This document shows positions 1 to 12,700 of a DNA stretch of 64,000 bases, piece by piece. Both the position numbers and the translations under genes were made by a program. Each line of letters begins with the position of its first letter. The stretch's first letter is position 1. Source of the DNA: Lytechinus pictus (taxonomy: Eukaryota; Echinodermata; Echinoidea; Temnopleuroida; Toxopneustidae); assembly GCF_037042905.1 (NCBI RefSeq), contig NC_087261.1:9757717-9821716 (forward strand), given 5' to 3'. A model generated the notes under the pieces. That model was not told where the DNA came from. It did no database searches and saw only the letters and a program-made list of their open reading frames with translations.

Positions 1-90
1 TGTCCCAGCTAGCAAGCTGACGTTGGTTGGGCCAATGCGGGGTGCCGATGTCGGCCAATGTCGCGTCGGCGAATATCGGATTCCATTAGA
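1..90. other. Unassigned left edge
   Basis: About 90 bases of mixed, locally CpG-containing sequence before the first tandem array. Short words such as gccaatg and gtcgg recur, hinting at a small degenerate repeat. No gene signal is visible. Confidence 0.3.
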
Positions 91-536
91 ATACTACGTA
101 CGTACGTAATAATACTGCGTACGTACGTAATAATTATCACGTACGTACGTAATAATACTGCGTACGTACGTGATAATACTGCGTACGTACGTAATAATTA
201 TCACGTACGTACGTAATAATACTGCGTACGTACGTAATAATACTGCGTACGTACGTAATAATTATCACGTACGTACGTAATAATACTGCGTACGTACGTA
301 ATAATTATCACGTACGTACGTAATAATACTGCGTACGTACGTAATAATACTGCGTACGTACGTAATAATTATCACGTACGTACGTAATAATACTGCGTAC
401 GTACGTAATAATACTGCGTACGTACGTAATAATTATCACGTACGTACGTAATAATACTGCGTACGTACGTAATAATTATCACGTACGTACGTAATAATAC
501 TGCGTACGTACGTAATAATACTACGTACGTACGTGA
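91..536. repeat. Minisatellite of 21/22-bp units with ACGTACGTACGT cores
   Basis: Roughly twenty tandem units alternate between a 21-bp form (gcgtacgtacgtaataatact) shortened here to its core cgtacgtacgtaataat, and a 22-bp form ending in ttatc. Each unit holds a self-complementary ACGTACGTACGT block, so the array is both tandem and locally palindromic. It ends about 170 bp before the EIPR1 start codon, which places it in the promoter or 5' flank. Confidence 0.9.
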
Positions 537-709
537 TAATTTTTTTTTTTTTGGTTGTCAAAAATGTCCGGTTTGGGGCTTCGTACCATCGAGCATATCC
601 ATACACGTCTACAAGTACAAGATCATACGGCAGGCCGGGTCATGTGACCTGCAAGCCGAGCTATCGAGGCCAGGGAGTTGATTCTGTTTATAAATTGCTA
701 ACGTTAGGA

Positions 710-751
710 ATGGACGATGAAGCGCCAGTTATTTATGGATTGGAGTTTCAA
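710..751 (+). CDS. EIPR1: EIPR1 exon 1 (start codon exon)
   Basis: Encodes residues 1-14 ([14 protein letters not shown]), nearly identical to the vertebrate N-terminus. The donor is caa|gtgagg, phase 0. The preceding 160 bp or so, after the minisatellite, is the likely 5' UTR. Confidence 0.93.
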
Positions 752-3700
752 GTGAGGAGATTGAATTGAATTTTGTAGTTAATAATTTGCATAATAACTA
801 GACTCGATAAAAAGTAAATTTGCTTAAAATTAAGAAGAAACCATTACTATACTAATTTAGGTACAGATCGTTCGTTTACCATTGTCCCATATGCTCACTT
901 TTGTGCTGTGTGAAGGCTAGATCTATTTTTTATTTACTCTTTCAAATGAACAAGGCTCCTGTTCGACAGCTAGCAGCTGTCTGTTTCGAGGAGTTATTTA
1001 ACACTTTTTAATTTTCTTATTTCTCGTACACCGACGGCTCGCTATAGTGTAACCCACTCGTAAGCCCCGACCATTTGCAATACAGCGAAAAAGTAAGGGA
1101 TGGGATTGTACTTTTTCAAGTTTTTGTAGACATGTGAGACGTACTCATACTGAGTCATAGTAGACATAGTTAACTTCTCATTCTCATTTATCATGTTTAT
1201 TAGTGGAAAAGTAAAGAGTTTTACTTACCCATTTTTCCCCTGAACCAAACGTTGATCTTCCTTCTGTTATTGCTGTAATTTATCTTGGAATCAACAAAAT
1301 ATATTTATTTATTGCAATTAAGACTCTTTCATCAGAATGTATATTCTATCACGAAATTGTCATTATCCTCACTCAGCAGCGCATAAAATTCTATGTAGAG
1401 TGCTGTAACGCCCTTTTGTGCTCAATAAAAGAAATCTAATGGTAGCGACCACACCACTGACCTCTACAGAGCTGGATGAAAATCTTCTCACCACAGATAC
1501 CTGTTTCTGGTGACGCTTGAACTATTTCAAAGCTCCGAGATCCAGCATTAGTAGTTTTTTTCTCCCCTGACACGCAATATTTTTTGTCTCTATTTTTATA
1601 CACACGAATAATTGATGTGCCCTAAGCATAGTTTAATGAACTATATCTTGTTGTATGGTGAAAGGAAATATGATGCTTTCCTTTTTTTGGGGGGGGGGGG
1701 TGGTTGCTTCTTCTCTCGATCCATCTCTGATAAATATCAAGTTTATTTAGATCTATATTATTATTTTGTTTTTCATTTATTTTTCATCTTGTTGTTGAAT
1801 GTCCATTTTCATCATATCACTTTTGCAAACCCCCATTTTTTACCACCCTGGATTACTATGGGTGAAGGGTGAAATATGAAAAGGGGCAAGGACTCAAGTG
1901 ATTTATAAAACAGAACATATTTTCCTTTTTTTTTCATTGAGTTTCTTTTTATTTATCCAGGATGGGGCACATCAGGCCCGTGTCCCTCCTTCTTGAAAGC
2001 CATAGAAAATATTTGTTTGGCATTCATTTTGTTGGATAATTTATGAAAATTGTTAATTTCATTTGATGGTAATCCTTTATGTTTGGATTTGAAATCAATA
2101 ATATAAACTTGAAAATTTAAACTTAATATTGTGAAGCTGGGATCTTTTTTTTATTGTCAAATTATTTGTGAAAGAAGCCCATCCTCCCCCCCTTGAAAAA
2201 TCCTGAATTCACCCCTGATTAGACCCACTGTAAAGTTTGTTATTCTGAACTTCTGTCACGTTCATAATTCAGAATGCCTAACTTTGTTAAAAAGTATTTC
2301 TATCGCCAGGTTCATTAATCAGAAAAGAGTGTGGGGCTTCTTTATCAAGAGTCCCATAACAGAAATAACTGACTTTCTTATTTTTCATTTCATACATTAT
2401 GTATACAAAGCAAAATTGCGAATTTGTCTTGATTGAGGCTATCGAGATTTCCTCACCAGAATGATTATGAGCGAGGTTTCATCCAAACCTGAGAGGTCAG
2501 TGGTCTGTTTTCAAAGGCAGCTCTGCTGCTATATCAAATTGTTTATGTTCGGTTGATCTCAAGCTCTACCTTAATGAAACCAATTGTTTATGTTTTTTAT
2601 ACAGGCTCGGAGCTTGACAGCACAGGTTGCTGAAACAGACGCTATCCGCTTTCTTGTTGGAACACAGTCTCTAAAGTATGACAATCAGGTAAAGCAAACA
2701 TTCAAGTGGATATGGCCGAATTATGATTAAAGAATCATTATTTTTCTCAAAATATAAACTTGGTGATTACAGTTCAGATTTCACAGTTGACTATTCATAG
2801 TTCAACGACAACTTTGAACAGCGTTTAATATACAGTAAACCCGAGTTCAAAATACAAGCCATTGGCTCCAGAGGGCTCTTAACATTCTAGTCACTGTAAC
2901 AAATACTCAGGGGAGACTAAGTAAACATGGAAAGGATCTAACATGCAGAAAACATTACAAAGCGAGATCATAAACTTCTATTTGGGAAATACAATTTTCA
3001 ACAGGCGGATCCAGGACTTTCCAAGAGGGGGGTGCACCTTTCCCACTGAAAATTTAACAAGCGAAAAAAAAGGAAAAAGGTTCTCACCTAAAATTGAAGA
3101 TCACTTCATCCACAGAAAATTTAACAACCCCCCCCCCCCAAAAAAAAAAAAAAAAATTTAACAAAAAAACAAGTTCTTCAGCTCAAATTTTATGTTATTT
3201 TGTCCGCAGAAAATTTAACAAGCAATAAAAACGTCCTCTCTTTCGAAAGGGGGTGGGGCACACTTGGGTAAAATATAATATTTACATTAAAACTTTCAAT
3301 TATGGTTCTTAAAATGGGGGGATGCACGGGCCAGCTTTACCCCCCTGGATCTCCCACTGATGTCCAAACAAAGTCTTGCAAATGGACTTTTAAATGTTGA
3401 CACTTTGACATACACAAAACATATATTTCCTTCTATTTTCATTATTATTTTCAATGATATTGTTATGGGATAACATTCCTTTTGTAAGTGCATATGCTCA
3501 TGGAGTTTTGTTGATTTAATTTGATATACCATTATAAAAATCAGTACATATAAAGTTACAATGTAATATAAGACATGATAAAGAACATTGGATAGATCGC
3601 CCTGCTCAGCTGAGCCATTACAGCACAGCTGTTCTTCCAGTTAAAGGAAACCAAAACCAAAGAAGTGAAGCAATCTTTAATATTAATTGGAAAGAGTAAA

Positions 3701-6700
3701 ATGAGAGGAACAATTTAAAACAAGTTTCATCAAAATCGGTTACAGAATAAGTGAGTTATGGAAGTTTGAAAAGTCTTGTACTTTCTATGAGGATCCTCAA
3801 ATTGGCAAACATGCAAACAAAGTGGTTGATTTAGTGGTCGACCCTCCGTTTGTTTTGTACACAAATTTTCAGATTTCCCCCTTTATTTTACATATTTCAC
3901 ATCATCTCCTCCTGACATTGACATGTGGTGTGAATTATATTTTCCCATGACATGGTATGCTCAGAATGAGGCAATATGCAATTTTGAAGATAATAGGGAA
4001 AATCTGAAAAATTGTGTACAAAACAAATGGAGAGTTGTCCACAAAATCAGCCAATTGAAGCGCATTTGCCAATTTGAGGATCCCCATAGAAAGTACAACA
4101 AGACTTTTTAAAAAGTCCATAACTTTCTTATTTCACAACCGATTTTTATGAAACTTGTTTTAAATTGTTAGTCTTATTTTACTCTTTCCAATAAGATTGC
4201 TTCTCATCTTGGGTTTTGGTTTCCTTTAAATTAAACAAAGAAGATAAAATTCATATCACAAAATTCATGTCATATCATAAAATTCATATCATATCACAAA
4301 ATATTAAATGTTCTACTTTAAAGTGCAAGTATTACTTTGACCAGTCTGGTTATTGGTTCTCTCTCATTTCCTTCACACTGCAGGTGCATGTCTTGGACTT
4401 TGACGAGGATCACAATGCTCTTGACAAGACAGTGTTCTTTCACAAAGATGGAGAGATATGGCACATCGCTTCAAGTCCTGGAGATAAGGATGTGTTATCA
4501 ACCTGCTTCAACAAAAGTAATTCTGGATACAGATTTTCTAGTTGTGCTGTGGATTAACTGTGAATTTCTGCTGTGAATTAACTGGTAGTTCTTTGGATTG
4601 GTGACATCGCATTTGCTCTTGCGACAATTGCTCCGGGCTTTATTTGTCCTTTAGAGATGTAGGGTTAGGGTCTCAATAGGGTTTTATGATAGGTTCAGGG
4701 TAGGGTAGTGTTTAATCCGATTAGTGTGTGGAATTTATAGATGAGCAATTGGTGCCAAAACAAATGTCACGGAACTGTTGGATTATCTGTTTGTTTTGAT
4801 ACTGAAAGCTATCCACAGAAACGTTTGAAAATAGATGTAAAACCTGCCTCATTCAGGGCTCAAATTTTCCAAAAGCCACCATTAGCCTTGGATATATTTG
4901 GGTCCTTTTAAGTTTTTCCAATTGTGCTGTAATATAGATATAAAAGGGGCCTTTCTTTTATTTGATATGAAAATGTAAGGCCTGCTCATTTGCACAGCTT
5001 GAGATGGCAAACATCTGCTTCATAAAGCTGTTTGTAAGTTATACTGTTAAGCACAACTACCATGATAGTAGCTATGTCTTGTGCTAGAATCAGGGGCCCG
5101 TTTCATAAAGAGTTACAACTGTTGTAACTTTGCCATTATGGCAACTACCATGGCAACTGGGCTCAGCAGCCTTTCAAAATTAAGATTACCATGGTAGTTG
5201 CCATAATGGCAAAGTTACAACAGTTGTGACTCTTTATGAAACGGGCCCTTGATTCTCAGTAAGGTACCTTCTTAAAAGTCAGAGCCGCGTGTATCGCACG
5301 GGAATCGCACAAGCAGCCTTTCATTACCAATTCTCACACGTCAAGACAAAACAATGGGGAATGCAGGAAAGCCGGTATGAAAAGACACATAGTGCATTTG
5401 ATAAAATGATAAATCCATAATTTATTGTTCGAAATAGACATGAAATGAAGTACTCCGAAAATTTGCTTTGCCCAATTGATCGTGGGCCCGGCGGCCGCTG
5501 TGCAGCGCCAGATCGACGAGGCTCTATCCCTTTAATTGTTGAACGCCAAATAGGGTAGCAGCAACTCCCATTTTTTTACGTCTTTTGGTCTGACGCGGCC
5601 GGGGTTTGAACCCCCGACCTCCCGGTTGTGAGACGGACGCTCTACCAACTGAGCCAACACTGGGATTCCTACTAATAGACTTGGCACAGACTTTTGACGA
5701 GGGACCTAATTGGTCTTCCCTTCAGTTGCATTTCAGGGCTCCGTCTTACAAAGAGTTATGATTGATCCAATCAATGGTAACTCTATGGAAATCCATTCGT
5801 GTCATAATTTTTTCTACAGGAAATTTGCAAAATTTCCTTTGTAAACAAAGGAGAACACACCAAATTGTCAAGAAATCATTTAATTTATGGATATGCATTC
5901 ATATCTAGAAATTTTTTTGAACAAACATGCATTTTATATGTTGACTTTGCTGGCTTTCCATACTTGCGATTGATCGGATCAATCGCAACTCTTTGTAAGA
6001 CGGGCCCCTGAGTTGAAATGCAATCCTTAGTCCTTCAAAATCTCATTTTTCACAAGCATTTTAATACAAAGCTTGCAATACATGCGATTATAAACCTTCA
6101 CTTTAGATTTGTTATCAATACATGACAATAATATTGTCAAGAAGTATGATAGAATTAGAAATCTTGATGTGATTCATCTTTTACTTTCATCTAATATCAT
6201 CCAGTTGTAGACAATAAACTTCAAGGCCAAGCTGCAATCTGGAGATTACCAGTCGATGAGGAGGATCCAGATGTATCAGACATTGGTCTCCATGACGACA
6301 CGTCGTCTAATGCCAAGAACCTGGAAGTGCTTTGTCGGCTGGACAACTCAGACATAGGCAGTATTATCAGGTATTTATTGCTAAGACACAGGGGCTGTGC
6401 CAGTGTATTCTGAAGGGGGGGGGGGGGTGGGGTTGGCAAGACAACAAGTTTTTTCCTCAATGGCATCATATGGGTAATATATAGAGGTACAAAACCTATA
6501 TTTCTCTTATGCCATTCTTTCTTCTCTCTTTCTTCCTCTATTTCTTCTCTTTTCTTTTCCTTTTTTCACTACTTAAGAATCATTGGTCGGCAGTCAACAC
6601 CCCTGCCCCCTCCCCACCCCTGTAGCTCCGCCCCTTAAAGTTGTTCATTATTGGGTTAGTAGTGAATATGCTGAAGTTAAATAAATGATAATTGTCGCTA

Positions 6701-9700
6701 GAGGGTATTCATTTGTCTCGCAATCTACTATGGTCAACAAGGAAATTCGTGATCACTCTCGCAAAAAGTGTTCACTAGATTTCTAGGAAATTTGTGATCA
6801 CTCTCGCAAAAAGTGTTCACTTGCTTACAAGTTCACAAGCTTTCGAGTGCCGCTGCAACTCTTTATCAAGTGACGAAAATTATCTGATAACGTAGTCTAT
6901 TTATACCAATCCCCAGGACCGTACGCACGAACGCGGGAACAATAGGTGGGCACTGATCCGTTGTGTGATTGGTCGGGCGTTTCACCAATCAGTGATAATT
7001 GATTGATAAGATGGATAAAAGTATTCAAAATTCATAGAAGAAAAGAAACTTGAGATGATGGAAGAGAAATGTTGAGAATAGATAAGAAAATAAGGAAAAT
7101 AATGCAAAGAATGATAAAAAAAGCAAAACGTATTCAAATGAGTAGAAAAAAAAGGAGGACTGAAGATAATGAGAAGGAAAGCAAAGATGTCCTAAAAAGT
7201 AAAAAAAATATTTTACAATAATTAATATATTTAAGCATATTTGTATTTTAACATTGAGTTTGTTAGTTTGAAACATACATTTTCGAAAAATGCTGAATAT
7301 ATATGCATGGGTGAGGTGAATGAAAATGTTCTCAATTCTCATACCTTTCTTTCCATATAGTGTATTATGGGAGCCACAAGGAGATGGGAACAAGATCCTT
7401 TCCCTGACTGATAACAGGTTTCTCATGTGGGATCTAGAAGCCAGTGGAAGCAAAGCTAGAGTAAGTCGTTTGATTATTCAAGTCTAATTAATATGGATAT
7501 TGATATACTTCTTCATAATTGCTAGGTGAAATCATTCATCCAGAAAAACATGTCTGACCTTGTACCAGCAGATAATTAATACAGGCTTGTAAGTGGTCTA
7601 AACAGGAGGGGGTCGTTGTTCAGTATTCTATGAGACTTGACCCAAACCAGGCCAGGCTATTATGTGTTTTATGTGTGAGCTAGCCGGGGGGTTAATATTC
7701 TTCATACCATTGATAACAATTACAAATGAAAGTAATCCTCATTTGAAAATGAATTTTGTTTGTATTTCTTTTTTTTTTGCCTTTTGTTTTTCTTTGTTTT
7801 TCTTTTGCCAAGTATATAGCAGAACATTTTTTGAAGCATAATTATGCTAAAAGCAATTAATTTCAGCTGATAAAGGTAAAAATAATCATATCTTTTTGAA
7901 TAAGATGAGAAAACTCAATTTACATTGACTTTGTACACAAAATCACGTTTTGGAGCAATTTATGGTCTGACATGCACTTACGTAATGTTGCATAATTTTT
8001 CAACCGCATACTTGGGCATCTTAAATTTGGTCTCAAAAGATGCACAGGACTTCAAAGTATACAGTCAGTGAGCAGCACTTTCGAAAATTTTCACACAGCG
8101 GAATAGTTTCAGAAAATGTTGAGGGGGTTGATTCAACCCCCCCCCCCCCCGGCCGCTTTAGGGTTAAAGTAACAATTGTAACAATTTCAAAATGAGTTCA
8201 TACATAATCCAATAAAATTGCCACCCATGAGTCTGTCAAAGCATTCTGTAAGATATTGTGTAATTTGCTGAGAAAATAAGCATTGAATCCCATCAAAGTG
8301 CCCTTTTTTTCCACACAATAATATACACTGTTTCATATGTGTTTATCTGTGTTGGCGATCTTCAGTGTGATTTTATGACTTCAGTCAGTCAGTTAGATGA
8401 GGGCAACAATTTTTCAGGCCTCCTGCATTTCTTTATAGAGTGCATGCAACTTATAGTGAAAAATCCATCTGATTTTGTAACCTATGATCAATGACTAATA
8501 CTCATGTTCATTTTAATCAAATTTTTTATCTTAATAATAGATGACGAGTTCAGCAACCCTTGAGGGCAAAGGTCATCCTAAGTTCACCTCACTTCGATGG
8601 AACCCTCACCATAACAACTCCCAGGTTGCATCAGCGAATGATACAACTATCAGAGGATGGGATCTCCGAACAATGGAGTAAGGCTTTTAAACTTATGGCC
8701 CATATTCTGAAGTCCAGGGCCCGTTGCATAAAAGTTATTATTATGGTAATTGTGCCTTTCATTTTTAACTACCATGATAACGATTCTGGACAGCCAATCA
8801 GAATCAAGGATCCCATAGAAGTTACCATTGCATAGCAAAGTTGCCATAATAGTAACTATAATGCAACGGGACCCAGTTTGACTTAAAGTGATTGGTTAAC
8901 ATTGGTTTGACTTTAAAAAAATCTGAGCTAGAAGGTCACACTTGTCACCTGTGTCTGTGATATGTTACAAAAATGAAACCCAGAAAAAATTGCGTTCGAA
9001 AATAATTATTTAGTGCTTCAAAAATTGAAATATAAAGTGACCGAAAACACCATCTTAATTTCATCCCATACACTTATGTGTACTATTTAGGCATCTATAA
9101 GACGCCTATTTACAAAATTGGGGTTTGCCTTGTAGTTTTAGCTTTTCATTCTCAATAATGGTTGTTTTCAGGGTTTATTAGTTCTAATACATGCACTTGT
9201 ACACATGTTTCATCTTGGTTTGAGAATTTTTTAAATCGGCTGCTCACAAAGTTAAACAATACCTTTAAGCCATGGTCTAAGTCCAGGCTCAATTATGGGA
9301 ACCTTTTAGTGGCAAGAATTTGTTTACCCTGTAATCTTCCTTGCCTTTTCTTGTAGCCTTCTCATGGTTTAAAGGCATGGGCTAACGTTGATTTGACTTT
9401 TTTTTTTAATCTGAGCTGCGAGGTCCCACTTGTCACCTGTGTCTGTGATATGTTACAAAAAATGAAGCCAAGAAAAAAATAGCGTCTGAAAATCATTATT
9501 TAGTGCTTCAAAAAAGTGAAATATAAAGTGACCGGAAACACCATCTTAATTTCATCACATACACTTATGTGTTGTATTATTATCGGCATGATAAAAATCA
9601 CACAAAATCTTTGATTATAACGTATGAAAAGCATTTATTTTGATTTTTTGTCGGTTTTGAGTGTTTTTAGGTTGAAAGAAAGGCATCCATGTACATATTT

Positions 9701-12700
9701 CATCTCTCCTTTGTTTTTTTCTTCAAATTACATGTCTATAACTTTTACTTATGCCTTTAATGAGGAAGAAAACTTGTATTTATTATTTCAAGATATTTTG
9801 TCATGATTTGAATGCCAAATGCAAAGATAAATTGATCACCTAACTCTCTGAGATTGATGCTACATTTGGCTCCCCATAGTTAAACCACAACCTTAGACCA
9901 TGGTTTATTAAAGTTAAAACTACAGTTCAGAATACGGACCATACTAGTAAAGATAAACAAAGGTTTTTAGGAAATTCTCCTGGATTTGAAAGAGGGTTGG
10001 GTTTGAGGAAGGAGAATGCATCAAATTTGAGGATATGTCAGCTGGGATGCTGCTTATTTCAATTCATGATGGGCCGAGGACCAGGATAAGCCAAATTATT
10101 TGTGTCCTTGTAAATGGGATTAATTTGAGAGTCTGCCCAGTTTTCTGTTCTTGCCAAGAGTATAATTTCCTGAAAAAATACCCATTAATGAAAGATGGTT
10201 CTTACAACTAAATGAATATTAAATAATAATACATTAATAGACCTCGAGCTGCATTCTCCGCATCCATTCTCATATCTTAATTCATGAACTGGATTCTCAA
10301 ATAATGCAGCCTATTTTTATACTTGAAGGCCTATTTTCCCACACGCAAGAACTGCACTGATTTACCATGATAAACAGGCAGCAGGTTACACTATCTAGCA
10401 TTAATCACAATACTTCAGGAAACATATTTTCCAGTTCAGCTACCATGAAATAGCCTTTTCATTGCGAACTGTGAGTGTGGGAAATTTAGTCTAAGAGCCG
10501 TCCTTCATTGAATGATATTTGTGCAGGTAATCATGCTCTTGGCAAGAGGACAACACTGTGCAGACTCTAAAATTAATCCCATTTCATCGTGGGGGTAATG
10601 GTGAAAATCAAAACAGAAACGATGGTGAACTTGAGACAGATCAACTCCTGGATCAACCTGACCCATTTCGGTTGCTATGTCAGTTAAGCTCATGCAATCC
10701 CATACAGTGGGCACAGAGGAAATGATATTGCCACAGTTTTCTACATTTGATTTGTCCGATTGTGTGATAATATTATGATATCGAAAGTATCAATCAATTT
10801 AGTGGGTAGCACATTGATACTATTTGTAACAGTGATCTAGCCCTCTCCCACAAGTCAACAATTATAATAATAATATTTTTATAGCACCTTTTCTTGGAAA
10901 GGTACAAAGCACAAAGAGTTTATTTGGGGTGGAACCAGAGTCCATTCACACGACAAAACGGTGTGCTTATGGCACACGCCATAGCCCAGTTTCTTAATTA
11001 ACTCACTGGCCTGTATTCTCAAAAAAAGTTTCAATTGTACCATGGTACAAAATCATGGTTTATGCAGACTTCATGTATTGTCACTCTTCAATGCGGCTCC
11101 CTTTGCTAAAAGCGCGCGTTTCCATGGGACTTTTCTTAGTGTATGCAATGAAATAAGCGTAATTTTGTTCACAGATCTGCAGAGTCCATGGTTTTGTATC
11201 TTGCTTCATTTGAAACCACTTTTGAGATTACAGGCCATAGAGATTTGATCTCCAGCACCAAATTACAAATGCTTCTACTTTTATTTATTTATTTGTCCGA
11301 AGATGAAAAACAGTAGCTATGACAAGTACATTGTAAGAAAATAAAAAATCACATTACAATTTACAAAATCAATGAAAATTAACCAATTATTAATAGTATG
11401 CCTACAAACATTAAAAAAAATAGCAAAGCAACAAGCAACCTCTGCTAATACTAATGAATAAGCGCATGAAATTATTTCAATTATTGTCATCCACTGCAGA
11501 CAGACATACATGATAGAGAATGCCCACGGCCAGTTGGTACGAGATCTAGACTTCAATCCAAACAAGCAATACTACATGGCGTCCTGCGGTGACGATTGCA
11601 GCGTCAAGTTCTGGGACGTCCGCAACACTGGATGGCCTGTCATGGTACAGAATGACCATTCACATTGGTAAGTGGAGCAGCGTGAGATCACTTTTACCGT
11701 TATTAGACCTGGGCCCCGTTTCATAAAGGACTTGCAACTGTTGTAACTTTGCCATTATGGCAACTACCATGGAAACCTTGATTATTATTGGCTGCTGAGC
11801 CCTGTTACCATGGTAGTTGCCATTATGGCAAAGTTACAACAGTGTAAGTCCTTTATGAAACGGGCCCCTGATATTTTGATAGGCAGTCAATAACAGACAT
11901 TGTCACCTGTTTCTTGAACCCATCCTTTAGCATGGATGATGAAGGGCAATGATACTTTCATTTTCACAAACTTTCCCTCCAGTGACAGTCAGTGTTCTAA
12001 TTTGACCCATACTAGTGTTGGTTGCTATTTCACAGCATTACAAAGTTTTTTCAGGCCAAGTTAGCGGTATTAAAGCCACAAGTGAAGGAACATCGATGTA
12101 ATCTGACATTAGCAAACCTTTGAAAATGAATGAATATGTATGATATGAGAATGGTTAATATAAATTATGCAATTAAAACTAGTTTAAAGATGGAAATGAA
12201 TGCAAGTGCTATTCTTCTTTGCAAGGCGGTACAGTAGTTTCAAAGCAATTTTCATTTGACATAAGTGGTGGATGGAAGCAGTATTTTTCATGATGAGTGG
12301 TGGTCAGAACTCTTCTGTGCTGGTTGGGCCGGACCACTGCCGTCCACTGTAGCTATAACACTGGTGACAGTTCCAGGGTATTTCATTTAATGTTTTTTTT
12401 GGGGGGGATGGCAAAAATCAGTTGAATAATAGGGGTATTAAGGAGTTATATGGGGCAGGCCTCTCTTATTTACATCTTTCCTGCTATTTGTGGGGGTTCA
12501 TCTTTTTAATTCATTATCAAATTAAATATTTCCCGCAAGTCAGTTTATTTGATTATGAACCTTTCAAGAAATACCCTGTTGATGTTAATGTTTGGATAGG
12601 AACACTCTTCCTGTAGAGTTTGACTCTTTAAGTTAAACTCAATACCACTATCCACTCATCCTAGTTAAATTAACTACACAAAAATACAGTCTGTTGATTT

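Noticed and set aside
533-709. Upstream-extended start for EIPR1 (ATG at 533)
   Set aside because: The extension would translate the minisatellite edge and a T run; the conserved family start is the ATG at 710.
3923-4111. Conserved small protein shared with 44150-44350
   Set aside because: Both frames lie in copies of one foldback repeat and differ by indels; shared because of the repeat.
5600-5668. Functional tRNA-Val gene
   Set aside because: Acceptor strands do not pair and a SINE body follows.
7025-7453. 142-residue minus-strand frame
   Set aside because: It runs antisense across EIPR1 exon 5 and an AT-rich intron; a Phe/Leu/Ser-rich shadow.
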